Source: Rhodoferax sp. (lineage in GTDB: Bacteria; Pseudomonadota; Gammaproteobacteria; Burkholderiales; Burkholderiaceae_C). From it: a stretch of DNA of 64,000 nucleotides. The stretch is taken from NCBI GenBank assembly GCA_031291295.1, contig JARLJI010000103.1, forward strand, positions 1 through 64,000. The letters are read 5' to 3'. The position numbers and the translations under genes are program-made. Positions 38,672-48,506 of the stretch are shown in pieces (the first letter of the stretch is position 1; every line of letters starts with the position of its first letter). The notes beneath the pieces were generated by a model. It saw nothing but the letters and a program-made list of their open reading frames with translations, searched no databases and was not told the DNA's origin.

Positions 38672-39403
38672 ATGACAACAACGCATTTCGGTTTTCAATC
38701 GGTCGACGAAGGCGACAAGGCGCGCCGGGTCCGCGGCGTGTTCGATTCGGTCGCGCCCAAATACGACCTGATGAACGACCTCATGTCGCTGGGCCTGCAC
38801 CGCGCCTGGAAGGCCTACACGGTGCTGGTGGCCGACGTGCGCGAGGGCGCCTCGGTGCTCGATATCGCGGGCGGCACGGGCGACCTGGCGCTGGCCTTTG
38901 CCAAAAAGGCCGGCGCGTCGGGCCGGGTGGTGCACACCGACATCAACGAGGCCATGCTGCGCACCGGGCGCGAGCGCCTGCTCGATGCGGGCGTGGCGTT
39001 GCCGACACTGGTGTGCGACGCCGAAAAGCTGCCGTTTGCCGGCGACTCGTTCGATGTGGTCAGCGTCGCCTTCGGCCTGCGCAACATGACGCACAAGGAC
39101 GCGGCGCTGGCCGAAATGAACCGGGTATTGAAACCCGGCGGCAAGCTGCTGGTGCTCGAATTCTCCAAGGTGGCCAAGCCGCTCGAGAAGATTTACGACT
39201 GGTATTCCTTCAAGGTCCTGCCCGGTCTGGGCAAGCTGGTGGCGGGCGACGACGCCAGCTACCGCTACCTGGCGGAGTCGATTCGCATGCACCCCGACCA
39301 GCAGGGGCTCAAAGCCCTGATGAAACAAAGCGGCTTTGGCCATGTGGACTATCACAACCTTTCCGGCGGCGTCGTGGCGCTGCATGTTGGAATCAAGTGT
39401 TAG
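38672..39403 (+). CDS. ubiE: ubiquinone/menaquinone C-methyltransferase
   Basis: UbiE performs SAM-dependent C-methylation of the quinone ring. The 243-residue protein has [20 protein letters not shown], the SAM motif [27 protein letters not shown] and [15 protein letters not shown]. The ATG at 38672 matches the family start. It is followed by a Tim44-domain gene, ubiJ and ubiB. Confidence 0.97.
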   Translation: MTTTHFGFQSVDEGDKARRVRGVFDSVAPKYDLMNDLMSLGLHRAWKAYTVLVADVREGASVLDIAGGTGDLALAFAKKAGASGRVVHTDINEAMLRTGRERLLDAGVALPTLVCDAEKLPFAGDSFDVVSVAFGLRNMTHKDAALAEMNRVLKPGGKLLVLEFSKVAKPLEKIYDWYSFKVLPGLGKLVAGDDASYRYLAESIRMHPDQQGLKALMKQSGFGHVDYHNLSGGVVALHVGIKC

Positions 39404-39429
39404 CGCATCCAAAAAAAGGGGAGATTGAC

Positions 39430-40434
39430 ATGAAGTACTGGTCCTTGATTCTGGTGGCCGCTCTGGCGCTGTCGAGCCTGAACGCAGAAGCGGCCCGGCG
39501 CCTGGGCGGCGGCCGCTCCTTCGGCCAGCAGTCCGGCAACGTGACGCAGCGCGAGGCCGCCCGGGCGCCGGTTACGCCGGGCGGCGCCACGCAAAATGCG
39601 GCCAATGCGGCGCCGGGCGCGGCTGCTGCCAATGGCGCCGCCCAGGCGCCCCGCAAGCCGTGGGGCGGCATGCTCGGCGGTTTGGCGGCCGGCATGGGGC
39701 TTGCGTGGCTGGCGCACTCGCTCGGACTGGGTGCGGCATTCGGGCAAATCCTGCTGCTGGCGCTGGTGCTGCTGATCGGGCTTGCGGTGTACGGGATGGT
39801 GGTGCGTTCGCGCAGGGCGGCCGCCTCTTCGCAGGGGCCCTATGCGCTCCAGGGCGCCGGCAGCGCGCCGGCCGCGGTCACGCTGCGCCAGTACAGCCCC
39901 GACAACGTGGGCAACGATGCTTCGGCGCGTCCCTGGGAGCGCACCGGCATGGTGCTGGATCCGGACAAGTCACAGGACGGCGCGGCGGCCTTGCCCGGTC
40001 CAGGCTCGCTGATCGGTTCGGCCCTGGCCGGCTCGAAAACCTGGGGCGTTCCCCCAGGGTTCGATGTCGACGGATTTCTGGTGGCGGCCAAGCGCAACTT
40101 TGTGACGCTGCAGGACGCCTGGGATCGTGCCGATATCGGCATGCTGCGCACCATGATGACCGACGCCATGCTGGGAGAGATCAAGACCCAGCTGTCCGAG
40201 CGCGAAGTGCATACGGGCGGCCAGTCCAACCGGACCGACGTGGTGATGCTGCAGGCGCAATTGCTGGGCATCGAGGACCTGAGTGAGGGTTACCTGGCCA
40301 GCGTGGAGTTCTCCGGCATGATCCGCGAGGATCCGTCTGCCGGTCCGAGCCCGTTCCGGGAAGTCTGGAACATGTCCAAACCCAAGAGCGGCTCCAGCGG
40401 CTGGCTGGTGGCCGGGGTGCAGGCGCTCCAGTAG
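39430..40434 (+). CDS. exported/membrane Tim44-like domain protein
   Basis: The 334-residue protein has a signal peptide (YWSLILVAALALSSLNAEA), a Gly-rich segment (RRLGGGRSFGQQSG), two hydrophobic segments (about residues 78-120) and a C-terminal Tim44-like domain (FLVAAKRNFVTLQDAWDRAD). Tim44-like domains bind lipids or partner proteins. In betaproteobacteria this gene sits between ubiE and ubiJ/ubiB, which may point to a membrane-associated role in ubiquinone synthesis (inference). Confidence 0.85.
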   Translation: MKYWSLILVAALALSSLNAEAARRLGGGRSFGQQSGNVTQREAARAPVTPGGATQNAANAAPGAAAANGAAQAPRKPWGGMLGGLAAGMGLAWLAHSLGLGAAFGQILLLALVLLIGLAVYGMVVRSRRAAASSQGPYALQGAGSAPAAVTLRQYSPDNVGNDASARPWERTGMVLDPDKSQDGAAALPGPGSLIGSALAGSKTWGVPPGFDVDGFLVAAKRNFVTLQDAWDRADIGMLRTMMTDAMLGEIKTQLSEREVHTGGQSNRTDVVMLQAQLLGIEDLSEGYLASVEFSGMIREDPSAGPSPFREVWNMSKPKSGSSGWLVAGVQALQ

Positions 40435-40514
40435 CGAACCGACCTGCGCGCCCGGCGCCGCAGATGTAGCGCCCAGCCTGGGGCGCAGTAACTTTCAGGG
40501 AATAATCGGGGACT

Positions 40515-41069
40515 ATGGTCACATCGTCCCCTTTTTCTTTTTTGAACGACATTGTCGACAAGCTGGCCTCCAGCCTGCAGCCGCCCGGCTGGGTGGTCGA
40601 CGAGGTGCAGCACCGCCTGGTGCTGTTCCTCAATCACGTGCTGCTGCAGGAGAGTGAGGCCATGGCCCGCCTTGCACGACAAAAAGACCGTGTGGTCCTT
40701 GCCCAATGGCGCTTATTCGCTATTAAATTTGTAGCAACACCGGCCGGCCTGCTCGATCTGGCGGCGCCGGGCGCGCAACCCGACCTGACGCTGTCGATGC
40801 TGGACGCGTCGCCGCTGGAGCTGGCCCAGGCGGCCTTGCGCGGCGACAAGCCCGCCGTTCGCATTGAAGGGGATGTGCAGCTCGCCGCCGAGGTCAACTG
40901 GCTGGTGGATCACGTGCGCTGGGACGTGGAAGAAGACCTGTCGCGCGTGCTGGGCGACGCCCCGGCCCATGCACTAGGCCAGGCCGCGCGCCGCATGGTG
41001 GATGGGCTGCGCCAGTTCACCAGCGCGCGTGCGCAAACGCCAGCGGGCCCCGGCAAGGCGCAGCCATGA
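40515..41069 (+). CDS. ubiJ: UbiJ-like SCP2-domain accessory factor for ubiquinone synthesis
   Basis: UbiJ binds ubiquinone intermediates in the Ubi complex of E. coli. The 184-residue protein has the C-terminal UbiJ signature [20 protein letters not shown] and lies between ubiE and ubiB with a four-base overlap into ubiB. Sequence similarity is weak apart from the end, so position carries much of the assignment. Residues 60-74 (including LFAIKFVAT) come from an in-frame family A repeat. Confidence 0.82.
   Translation: MVTSSPFSFLNDIVDKLASSLQPPGWVVDEVQHRLVLFLNHVLLQESEAMARLARQKDRVVLAQWRLFAIKFVATPAGLLDLAAPGAQPDLTLSMLDASPLELAQAALRGDKPAVRIEGDVQLAAEVNWLVDHVRWDVEEDLSRVLGDAPAHALGQAARRMVDGLRQFTSARAQTPAGPGKAQP
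40692..40735 (-). repeat. family A repeat inside ubiJ
   Basis: The tail (GTGGTCCTTGCCCAATGGCG) is followed by the hairpin GCTATTAAATTTGTAGC (40719-40735), the clearest in-gene hairpin. It is read in frame as AIKFVA. Confidence 0.65.
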
Positions 41070-42631
41070 GGCGTATTTTCCGGGGTACCTTTATCGTCCT
41101 GATTGCGCTGCGCTATGGGCTCGACGAACTGGTGCTGACCAGCTTCCAGAAGCCCTGGCTGCGGGTGATTGCGCGCGTGGTCTCGGTCGGGCGCAACCTG
41201 CAGGCGCCGCGCGGGCAGCGGCTGCGCGAGGCGCTGGAGCGGCTGGGGCCGATCTTCGTTAAATTCGGCCAGGTGCTCTCGACCCGGCGCGACCTGCTGC
41301 CCACCGACATTGCCGACGAGTTGGCGCGGCTGCAGGACCGCGTGCCCCCGTTTGACTCGGCCATCGCGGTGGCGACCATCGAGCGCGCCTTTCGCAAGCC
41401 GGTGGGCGAGATTTTTACCAGCTTCGACCGCGAGCCGGTTGCCAGCGCCTCGATTGCGCAGGTGCACTTCGCCATGCTGCGGGGCCGCGATGGCCACGAG
41501 CGCGAAGTTGCCGTCAAGGTGTTGCGTCCCAACATGCTGCCGGCGATCGAGAAAGACCTGAGCCTGATCCGCATGCTGGCCGGCTGGGTGGAGGACCTGT
41601 CGAGCGACGGCAAGCGCCTGAAGCCGCGCGAGGTCGTCGCCGAGTTCGACAAGTACCTGCACGACGAGCTGGACCTGGTGCGCGAAGCCTCGAGCGCCGC
41701 GCAACTGCGCCGCAACATGCAGGGGCTCGATCTGGTGCTGATCCCCGAGATGTTCTGGGACTACTGCATGCCCGACGTGATCGTGATGGAGCGCATGAAG
41801 GGCGTGCCCATCAGCCAGATGGAGCGCCTGCGCGCCGCCGCGGTCGACATCCCGAAGCTGGCGCGCGACGGCGTGACGATTTTTTTCACCCAGGTGTTTC
41901 GCGACGGGTTTTTCCACGCCGACATGCACCCGGGCAACCTGCAGGTCAGCGTCGAGCCGGCCACGCTGGGGCGCTACATTCTGCTGGACTTCGGCATCGT
42001 GGGCACGCTCACCGAGTTCGACAAGGAATACCTGGCGCAAAACTTCACGGCGTTTTTCCGGCGTGACTACAAGCGCGTGGCCGAGCTGCATATCGAGTCC
42101 GGCTGGGTGCCGGCCGGCACCCGCGTGGACGAGCTGGAGTCGGCCATCCGCAGCGTCTGCGAGCCGTACTTTGACCGGCCCCTGAACGAAATCTCGCTGG
42201 GCATGGTGCTGATGCGGCTGTTCCAGACCTCGCGGCGCTTTCAGGTGGAAATCCAGCCGCAGCTGGTGCTGCTGCAAAAGACCCTGCTCAACATCGAAGG
42301 CCTGGGCCGCGAACTCGACCCCGAGCTCGACCTGTGGGCCACCGCCAAGCCGTTCCTGGAGAAGTGGATGCTGGAGCAGGTCGGACCGCAAAAGCTCATT
42401 GACCAGCTCAAGGACCAGGCGCCTCGCTATGCCAAGCTGTTGCCGGAGCTGCCGCGCCTGTTGCACGACTACCTGCTGCAACGTCCCGGCGACCAGCGGC
42501 GCGATCTGTCCGAGCTGCTGGCCGAGCAAAAGCGCACCAACAAGCTGCTGCAGGGACTGATCTACGGCGGCGTCGGCTTTGTGCTGGGCCTGATCGTGAT
42601 GCAGATCGTGCTGCGCGTGCGGCTGTTCTAG
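41066..42631 (+). CDS. ubiB: ubiquinone biosynthesis kinase-like protein UbiB
   Basis: UbiB is an ABC1/ADCK-type atypical kinase required for ubiquinone synthesis. The 521-residue protein has the KxGQ motif ([19 protein letters not shown]), the Ala-rich loop ([13 protein letters not shown]), VAVKVLRP and the metal-binding HADMHPGN ... [10 protein letters not shown]-terminal transmembrane segment ([18 protein letters not shown]) anchors it. The ATG overlaps the ubiJ stop. Confidence 0.97.
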   Translation: MRRIFRGTFIVLIALRYGLDELVLTSFQKPWLRVIARVVSVGRNLQAPRGQRLREALERLGPIFVKFGQVLSTRRDLLPTDIADELARLQDRVPPFDSAIAVATIERAFRKPVGEIFTSFDREPVASASIAQVHFAMLRGRDGHEREVAVKVLRPNMLPAIEKDLSLIRMLAGWVEDLSSDGKRLKPREVVAEFDKYLHDELDLVREASSAAQLRRNMQGLDLVLIPEMFWDYCMPDVIVMERMKGVPISQMERLRAAAVDIPKLARDGVTIFFTQVFRDGFFHADMHPGNLQVSVEPATLGRYILLDFGIVGTLTEFDKEYLAQNFTAFFRRDYKRVAELHIESGWVPAGTRVDELESAIRSVCEPYFDRPLNEISLGMVLMRLFQTSRRFQVEIQPQLVLLQKTLLNIEGLGRELDPELDLWATAKPFLEKWMLEQVGPQKLIDQLKDQAPRYAKLLPELPRLLHDYLLQRPGDQRRDLSELLAEQKRTNKLLQGLIYGGVGFVLGLIVMQIVLRVRLF

Positions 42632-42660
42632 CGTGGCGCAGCACGCGAAGCGTGGGGAGC

Positions 42661-42742
42661 ACGAACGCCGCGAAGGGCCGCCCCGAGCAAGTTCAGCCCC
42701 CTCGGGGGGTAGCGCAGCACACGAAGTGGCAAGCGTGGGGGT
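42661..42742 (+). repeat. dispersed repeat, family B, copy 2
   Basis: It is nearly identical over its first 50 bases to the copy at 26198-26280, including GAGCAAGTTCAGCCCCCTCG. It starts 30 bases after ubiB. A partial related sequence (GCGCAGCACGCGAAGCGTGG) precedes it. Confidence 0.7.
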
Positions 42743-42788
42743 TCACCATTTGCCGGGATAATGCCGGGCACGAAAAGGAGAGTGCGCT

Positions 42789-44234
42789 GTGCTTTTGACC
42801 CTGGTCATTGTCTATCTGCTTGTCACCATCTCGATCGGCCTGTACGCGGCCAGGCGCGTCAAAAACTCGGCCGACTACGCCATTGCGGGCCGCGGCCTGC
42901 CGCTGGCCATGATCGTGACCACCACGTTTGCGACCTGGTTCGGCTCCGAGACGGTGCTCGGCATACCGGCCAAGTTCGTGGGCGGCGGCCTGAACGGCGT
43001 GGTGGAAGACCCGTTCGGGGCCGGCACCTGCCTGATCCTGGTGGGGCTGTTTTTTGCGGGCAGGCTGTACAAGATGAACCTGCTGACCATCAGCGACTAC
43101 TACCGCGAGCGCTTTGGCCGCACCGTGGAGGTGGTGTGCTCGCTCATCATCATGCTCAGCTACCTGGGCTGGGTGTCGGCCCAGGTCACCGCGCTGGGCC
43201 TGGTGTTCAACCTGCTCTCGCAGGGCGCCATCAGTATTTCTGCGGGCATGGTGATCGGCGTGGTGTCGATCCTGGCCTACACGCTGTTTGGCGGCATGTG
43301 GTCGGTAGCCGTTACCGACTTCATCCAGATGATCATTCTGGTGATCGGCCTGGCCATCCTGGCGGTGTTTGCGGGTCGTCAGGCGGGCGGTGCCGACAAG
43401 GTGGTGCACCTGGCTCTCAGCCGCGACCTGTTCAAATTCTGGCCCGAGCCGACCTTCAAGGACATGCTGTTTTTCTTTGCGGCGGCCATCACCATGATGC
43501 TGGGCTCGATTCCGCAGCAGGACGTGTTCCAGCGGGTCATGTCGGCCAACAGCATGGGTGCCGCCACCAAGGGCCCCGTGATCGGCGGCGTGTGCTACAT
43601 CCTGTTTGCGTTCGTGCCCATGTTCCTGGTAACCAGTGCGCTGATCATCATGCCGGAGCAGACCGCTGCGCTCCTGAAGGACGACCCGCAGAAGGTGCTG
43701 CCCACGCTGGTGCTGGAGCACATGCCGTTCGTGATGCAGGTGCTGTTCTTCGGCGCCCTGCTGTCGGCCATCAAATCCACGGCGTCGGCCACCCTGCTGG
43801 CGCCCAGCGTGACGTTTGTGGAGAACATCTGGCGCCAGTTCAAGCCGCGCATCAGCGACCGCCAGGAGCTCAAGACCATGCGTGTGACCGTGCTCGTGTT
43901 CAGTTCCCTGGTGCTGCTGTATGCGATCAGGACGCAGGGCACGCCGATCTATGAAATGGTGTCCGGGGCCTATCAGGTGACCCTGGTGGGGGCTTTTGTG
44001 CCGCTGGTGTTCGGGCTGTACTGGAAGAGGGCGACCACCCAGGGCGCGATATTCTCCATTGTGCTGGGCGTGCTGGCCTGGGTGCTGTTTCTCGCCACTC
44101 CGGCCGGGGACGAGTTTCCGGCGCAGCTCGCGGGTGTGCTGGCCGCGCTGACGGGCATGCTGATCGGCTCGCTGGGGCCACAGGCCATCAGGAACAGCCA
44201 TGCGTCGCACCACAAGCTGGCGGCCGCAGGCTGA
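42789..44234 (+). CDS. sodium:solute symporter (SSS family)
   Basis: The 481-residue inner-membrane protein has about twelve hydrophobic segments and SSS-family features: GRGLPLAMIVTTTFATWFGS, LSYLGWVSAQVTALGLVFNL and FGGMWSVAVTDFIQMIILV. It imports a solute with Na+, but the substrate cannot be read from sequence; proline or a carboxylic acid are possible. The start is a GTG preceded by AGGAG. The C-terminal tail is short. Confidence 0.88.
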   Translation: MLLTLVIVYLLVTISIGLYAARRVKNSADYAIAGRGLPLAMIVTTTFATWFGSETVLGIPAKFVGGGLNGVVEDPFGAGTCLILVGLFFAGRLYKMNLLTISDYYRERFGRTVEVVCSLIIMLSYLGWVSAQVTALGLVFNLLSQGAISISAGMVIGVVSILAYTLFGGMWSVAVTDFIQMIILVIGLAILAVFAGRQAGGADKVVHLALSRDLFKFWPEPTFKDMLFFFAAAITMMLGSIPQQDVFQRVMSANSMGAATKGPVIGGVCYILFAFVPMFLVTSALIIMPEQTAALLKDDPQKVLPTLVLEHMPFVMQVLFFGALLSAIKSTASATLLAPSVTFVENIWRQFKPRISDRQELKTMRVTVLVFSSLVLLYAIRTQGTPIYEMVSGAYQVTLVGAFVPLVFGLYWKRATTQGAIFSIVLGVLAWVLFLATPAGDEFPAQLAGVLAALTGMLIGSLGPQAIRNSHASHHKLAAAG

Positions 44235-44293
44235 CGCGCCGATCATCTGGCCGGGGCATTGGAGGTTGGGGGCTTGATTTTTGGGTCAACGCC

Positions 44294-44299
44294 TATAAT
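44294..44299 (+). promoter_or_regulatory. probable -10 element before fmdB
   Basis: TATAAT lies about 35 bases before the fmdB ATG. The upstream TTGATT is only 14 bases away, so the -35 match is poor. It is the only promoter-like site in the gap. Confidence 0.45.
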
Positions 44300-44334
44300 T
44301 GAGGGTTTTGCACCTTCCCCAAGCCCTTAACGCC

Positions 44335-44703
44335 ATGCCAATCTACGCTTACAAATGCGAGTCCTGCGGGTACAGCAAAGACGCATTGCAAAAAATCTCG
44401 GATGCACCCCTGACGGTCTGCCCCCATTGTGGCGCATCGACCTTCCAGAAGCAGCTCACCGCGGCCGGTTTTCGGCTCAAGGGGTCCGGCTGGTACGCCA
44501 CGGACTTCCGCGGCGGCGCCAGCGACGCCCCGGCGGTGCCGGCAACGGCGACCGACGGCAACAAGACTGAAGCCAACACCGGCAGCAAGCCGTCCGAAGG
44601 GGCTGCCACGACGGCCAAATCTGACGCCGCACCTGCCAAGTCCGAGGCCGCGCCCGCCAAATCCGACACTGCGCCCGCGGCCGCGGCGCGCCCGGATCAC
44701 TGA
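44335..44703 (+). CDS. FmdB-family zinc ribbon protein
   Basis: The 122-residue protein begins MPIYAYKCESCGYSKDALQK and has a second pair, CPHCG, forming a four-Cys zinc ribbon. The rest is an Ala/Lys/Ser-rich low-complexity tail with repeats of the type KSEAAPAKSD. The function is unknown. It lies before a DUF502 gene and aspS, a conserved betaproteobacterial order. Confidence 0.93.
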   Translation: MPIYAYKCESCGYSKDALQKISDAPLTVCPHCGASTFQKQLTAAGFRLKGSGWYATDFRGGASDAPAVPATATDGNKTEANTGSKPSEGAATTAKSDAAPAKSEAAPAKSDTAPAAAARPDH

Positions 44704-44712
44704 GGGGCAGGG

Positions 44713-45333
44713 ATGGCCGCAATCCGAAAATGGCTGCTGGCTGGCCTGCTGGTGATCGTGCCTGTGGCGATCACCGTCTGGGTGCTCAACTGGATCGTCG
44801 GCACCCTTGACCAGACCCTGCTGATTCTGCCCACGCAGTGGAACCCCGATAAGTTACTGGGGTTCCACATTCCCGGCTTTGGCGTGCTGCTGGCGCTGGC
44901 CATTTTGCTGGTGGTCGGCGCCACCGCCACGAATTTCTTTGGCAGGAAACTGCTCGACTGGTCGGATGCCGTGCTGCACCGTATTCCGGTGGTGCGCTCC
45001 ATTTATTCGGGCGTCAAGCAAGTGTCCGACACGTTGTTTGCCGAGAACGGCAATGCGTTTCGCAAGGCCGTGCTGTTGCAGTGGCCACGCGAAGGTGTCT
45101 GGACCATCGGTTTCGTGACGGGCGTGCCCGGCGGCGACGTGGTGAACTATTTGCGGGATGATTTTTTGAGTGTGTATGTGCCCACCACGCCCAATCCCAC
45201 CGGCGGCTATTTCGTGATGCTCAAGAAGAGCGATTGCATCGAACTCAAGATGAGCGTCGACGAAGCGTTCAAATACGTGGTTTCGATGGGCGTGGTGATT
45301 CCAGGCAGCCCGGGCGCGGCCGCTGTCAAATAA
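44713..45333 (+). CDS. DUF502 membrane protein
   Basis: The 206-residue protein has two N-terminal hydrophobic segments (LLAGLLVIVPVAITVWVLNW and GVLLALAILLVVGATATNFF) and the DUF502 core (RIPVVRSIYSGVKQVSDTLF, FVTGVPGG, VYVPTTPNPTGGYFVM). The function is unknown. It starts 9 bases after fmdB, so they are probably co-transcribed with aspS downstream. Confidence 0.93.
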   Translation: MAAIRKWLLAGLLVIVPVAITVWVLNWIVGTLDQTLLILPTQWNPDKLLGFHIPGFGVLLALAILLVVGATATNFFGRKLLDWSDAVLHRIPVVRSIYSGVKQVSDTLFAENGNAFRKAVLLQWPREGVWTIGFVTGVPGGDVVNYLRDDFLSVYVPTTPNPTGGYFVMLKKSDCIELKMSVDEAFKYVVSMGVVIPGSPGAAAVK

Positions 45334-45402
45334 ACCCCCAACCCCGTTCGCGCCGAGCTGATCCGGCGTGCATTTAGTGAAGAGAAGTTGAAGAGAAATA
45401 CC

Positions 45403-47217
45403 ATGGCCATGCGTTCCCACTATTGCGGTCTTGTGACCGAAGCCCTGATGGGCCAAACCGTTTCCCTGTGCGGCTGGGTGAACCGCCGGCGTGACCACGG
45501 CGGCGTGATTTTTGTCGATTTGCGCGACCGCGAAGGCTATGTGCAAGTGGTGTGCGACCCCGATCGCGCTGCGATGTTCGAGACCGCCGAAGGCCTGCGC
45601 AACGAGTTCTGCATTCAGGTCAAGGGCCTGGTGCGCGCGCGCCCCGAGGGCACCGTCAACGACCACCTCAAGAGCGGCAAGATCGAGGTGCTGTGCCACG
45701 AGCTCACGGTGCTGAACCCGTCCGTGACGCCGCCATTCCAGCTCGACGACGACAACCTGTCGGAAACCACCCGCCTGACGCACCGCGTGCTGGACCTGCG
45801 CCGTCCGTACATGCAGAACAACCTGATACTGCGCTACAAGACCGCGATGGAAGTGCGCAAGTTTCTCGATGCCCACGGCTTCATCGACATCGAAACCCCG
45901 ATGCTGGGCAAGTCCACGCCCGAAGGCGCGCGCGACTACCTGGTGCCTTCGCGCGTGCACGCCGGCACGTTCTTTGCGCTGCCGCAAAGTCCCCAGCTGT
46001 TCAAGCAGCTGCTGATGGTGGCCGGGTTCGACCGCTACTATCAAATCACCAAGTGCTTCCGTGACGAAGACCTGCGCGCCGACCGCCAGCCCGAGTTCAC
46101 GCAGATCGATATCGAGACCTCGTTCCTGACCGAGCAGGAAATCCGCGACCTGTTCCAGGGCATGATCAGCACCGTCTTCAAGAACACCTTGAACGTTGAT
46201 TTGGGCGAATTTCCGGTCATGGCTTATTCAGAGGCCATGCACCGTTTCGGCTCTGACAAGCCGGACCTGCGCGTCAAGCTCGAACTGACCGAACTGACCG
46301 ATGTGATGGCCGACGTGGGCTTCAAGGTCTTCTCCGGCGCCGCCACCATGAAGGGCGGCCGCGTGGTGGCCCTGCGCGTACCGGGCGGTGCCAAAGAGGC
46401 CGGTGGCCTGAGCCGCGGCGAGATCGACGGCTACGCCGAGTTCGTCAAGATTTACGGCGCCAAGGGCCTGGCCTACATCAAGGTCAACGAGCAGGCCATG
46501 GGCCGTGAGGGCCTGCAAAGCCCGATCGTCAAAAACATTCACGACGAGGCCCTTGCGCAGGTTCTGGCGCGTACCGGCGCCCAGGACGGCGACCTGATTT
46601 TCTTCGGCGCGGACAAGGCCAAAATCGTCAACGACGCCATGGGCGCCTTGCGCCTGAAGATTGGCCTGAGCGAGTTCGGCAAGAAGAACGGCCTGTTCGA
46701 GGCCGACTGGCGGCCGATGTGGGTGGTGGACTTCCCGATGTTCGAGTTCGACGAGGAAGCCCAACGCTACACCGCCGTGCATCACCCGTTCACCGCGCCC
46801 AAGGATGGCCATGAGGACTGGATGGTGACCGCGCCCGAGAAATGCATCGCCAAGGGCTACGACATGGTGCTCAACGGCTGGGAAATCGGCGGTGGTTCGG
46901 TGCGTATCCACCAGGCCGACGTGCAACAAAAGGTGTTCGACGCGCTCAAGATCAGCGCCGAAGAAGCCCAGCACAAATTCGGTTTCCTGCTCGATGCGCT
47001 GCAGTACGGCGCACCGCCGCATGGCGGCCTGGCGTTCGGGCTGGACCGCATCGTCACGCTCATGACGGGCGCCGACTCGATCCGCGACGTGATCGCCTTC
47101 CCCAAGACCCAGCGCGCGCAGGATCTGTTGACGCAGGCGCCCACGCCGGTGGACGAAAAGCAGTTGCGCGAACTGCACATCAAACTCAGGAATGCCGACC
47201 CGGTCAAGCCGGCCTGA
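45403..47217 (+). CDS. aspS: aspartyl-tRNA synthetase
   Basis: The 604-residue class IIb synthetase has the OB-fold anticodon domain ([20 protein letters not shown]), motif 2 ([18 protein letters not shown]) and motif 3 ([16 protein letters not shown]), with the bacterial GAD insert. Many betaproteobacteria have a non-discriminating AspRS; gatCAB is not in the window, so this cannot be decided. GAAGAG precedes the chosen ATG at 45403. A terminator follows at 47273-47299. Confidence 0.97.
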   Translation: MAMRSHYCGLVTEALMGQTVSLCGWVNRRRDHGGVIFVDLRDREGYVQVVCDPDRAAMFETAEGLRNEFCIQVKGLVRARPEGTVNDHLKSGKIEVLCHELTVLNPSVTPPFQLDDDNLSETTRLTHRVLDLRRPYMQNNLILRYKTAMEVRKFLDAHGFIDIETPMLGKSTPEGARDYLVPSRVHAGTFFALPQSPQLFKQLLMVAGFDRYYQITKCFRDEDLRADRQPEFTQIDIETSFLTEQEIRDLFQGMISTVFKNTLNVDLGEFPVMAYSEAMHRFGSDKPDLRVKLELTELTDVMADVGFKVFSGAATMKGGRVVALRVPGGAKEAGGLSRGEIDGYAEFVKIYGAKGLAYIKVNEQAMGREGLQSPIVKNIHDEALAQVLARTGAQDGDLIFFGADKAKIVNDAMGALRLKIGLSEFGKKNGLFEADWRPMWVVDFPMFEFDEEAQRYTAVHHPFTAPKDGHEDWMVTAPEKCIAKGYDMVLNGWEIGGGSVRIHQADVQQKVFDALKISAEEAQHKFGFLLDALQYGAPPHGGLAFGLDRIVTLMTGADSIRDVIAFPKTQRAQDLLTQAPTPVDEKQLRELHIKLRNADPVKPA

Positions 47218-47272
47218 ACCGGCTCACGCAGCGGGGCCTGGGACGGTTCGGCGGCGGCCTTGAGGCACAATG

Positions 47273-47299
47273 AAAGGGCACCGAATCGGTGCCCTTTTT
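47273..47299 (+). terminator. rho-independent terminator abutting the nudB start
   Basis: AAAGGGCACC (47273-47282 region) pairs with GGTGCCCTTT followed by TT. The T-run ends one or two bases before the nudB ATG, so the hairpin replaces the usual Shine-Dalgarno site. Confidence 0.8.
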
Positions 47300-47300
47300 C

Positions 47301-47780
47301 ATGCTCAAACCCTACAAGATTCCCCAATCCGTGCTGGTGGTGATCTACACCCCGGCGCTCGACGTGTTGCTGATCAAGCGTGCCGACGCTGACGATTTCT
47401 GGCAGTCCGTGACCGGCAGCAAGGATTACGCCACCGAGGATTTCCGGCACACCGCGGCGCGCGAAGTGCTGGAAGAAACGGGCATCGACTGCTCCCCTGG
47501 CACCCCGCTGGCCGCCGGTTTGCGCGACTGGGGGCTGGAGAACGTGTATGACATTTACCCGCGCTGGCAGCACCGTTACGCGCCAGGGGTCACGCGCAAT
47601 ACCGAGCATGTGTTCGGGCTCATGGTGCCGCCGGGCACGCCGGTCACCTTAAGTCCGCGCGAACATACGGCCTGCCAGTGGCTGCCCTGGCACGAGGCGG
47701 CCGACCGGTGCTTTTCGCCCTCCAATGCCGAAGCCATCCTGTTGTTGCCAAAATTTATCGGAGTAAAGTTTGGGGCATGA
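47301..47780 (+). CDS. nudB: dihydroneopterin triphosphate pyrophosphohydrolase
   Basis: NudB removes pyrophosphate from dihydroneopterin triphosphate in folate synthesis. The 159-residue protein has IPQSVLVVIYTP, FWQSVTGSKD and the Nudix helix (FRHTAAREVLEETGI). It partners with FolE, encoded 2.5 kb downstream. The ATG at 47301 fits the family; a GTG at 47289 is inside the terminator stem. Its stop overlaps the next ATG. Confidence 0.92.
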   Translation: MLKPYKIPQSVLVVIYTPALDVLLIKRADADDFWQSVTGSKDYATEDFRHTAAREVLEETGIDCSPGTPLAAGLRDWGLENVYDIYPRWQHRYAPGVTRNTEHVFGLMVPPGTPVTLSPREHTACQWLPWHEAADRCFSPSNAEAILLLPKFIGVKFGA

Positions 47781-48505
47781 GCATTCTTCGCGTGGCCACC
47801 TACAACATCCACAAGGGTGTGCAAGGCATCGGCCCGCGCCGCCGGCTTGAAATCCATAACCTGGGCCATGCTGTCGAGCAGCTGGACGCCGACGTCGTGT
47901 GCCTGCAGGAGGTGCGCAAGCTGCACCGGCGTGAAGAGCAGCACTTCACCCACTGGCCCGATCTGCCGCAGGCCGAGTTCCTGGCCCCCGAAGGTTACGA
48001 AGCGGTGTACCAGACCAATGCCGTCACGCGCCACGGCGAGCATGGCAATGCGCTGCTGTCGCGCTGGCCCGTCATGGACCACCAGCATGAAGACATGTCG
48101 GACCATCGCTTCGAGCAGCGCGGACTGCTGCATGTCGAGGTGCACGCCCATGGCCGGACCGTGCATGTGATCGTGGTGCACCTGGGGCTGATCCCGGCCA
48201 GCCGCACGCGCCAGGTGGCGCAGCTCAAGCGCTTTATCGAGCGCGAGGTGCCGGCGCAGGCTCCGCTGCTGGTGGCTGGCGACTTCAATGACTGGGGCGT
48301 GCAGATCAAGCGGGCATTGGGCGCTATTGATTTGGTGGCGTTTGACGGTACGCGAAACGCGACCTATCCAGCCCGTCTGCCGGTGGTCCAGCTCGATCAC
48401 ATCTATTCGCGGGGCCTCAAACCGGTGGGGCTGGAGATTCCGCGCGGGCGCATCTGGTGGCGCATGTCGGATCATTTGCCGCTGATTGCCGAATTTGAAA
48501 TCTGA
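47777..48505 (+). CDS. endonuclease/exonuclease/phosphatase-family protein
   Basis: The 242-residue protein has the EEP motifs VATYNIHKG, VVCLQEV, VVHLGL, LVAGDFND and SDHLPLIAEF that build the Mg-dependent phosphodiesterase site. No signal peptide is present. It overlaps nudB by four bases and lies one base before clsB; an EEP protein beside ClsB is a frequent pair, so a phospholipid-related role is possible. The substrate is unknown. Confidence 0.88.
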   Translation: MSILRVATYNIHKGVQGIGPRRRLEIHNLGHAVEQLDADVVCLQEVRKLHRREEQHFTHWPDLPQAEFLAPEGYEAVYQTNAVTRHGEHGNALLSRWPVMDHQHEDMSDHRFEQRGLLHVEVHAHGRTVHVIVVHLGLIPASRTRQVAQLKRFIEREVPAQAPLLVAGDFNDWGVQIKRALGAIDLVAFDGTRNATYPARLPVVQLDHIYSRGLKPVGLEIPRGRIWWRMSDHLPLIAEFEI

Positions 48506-48506
48506 C

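Noticed and set aside
48318..48340. GCTATTGATTTGGTGGC inside the EEP gene as a tenth family A copy
   Set aside because: The 17-base match is imperfect (13 of 17) and the tail is not convincing.
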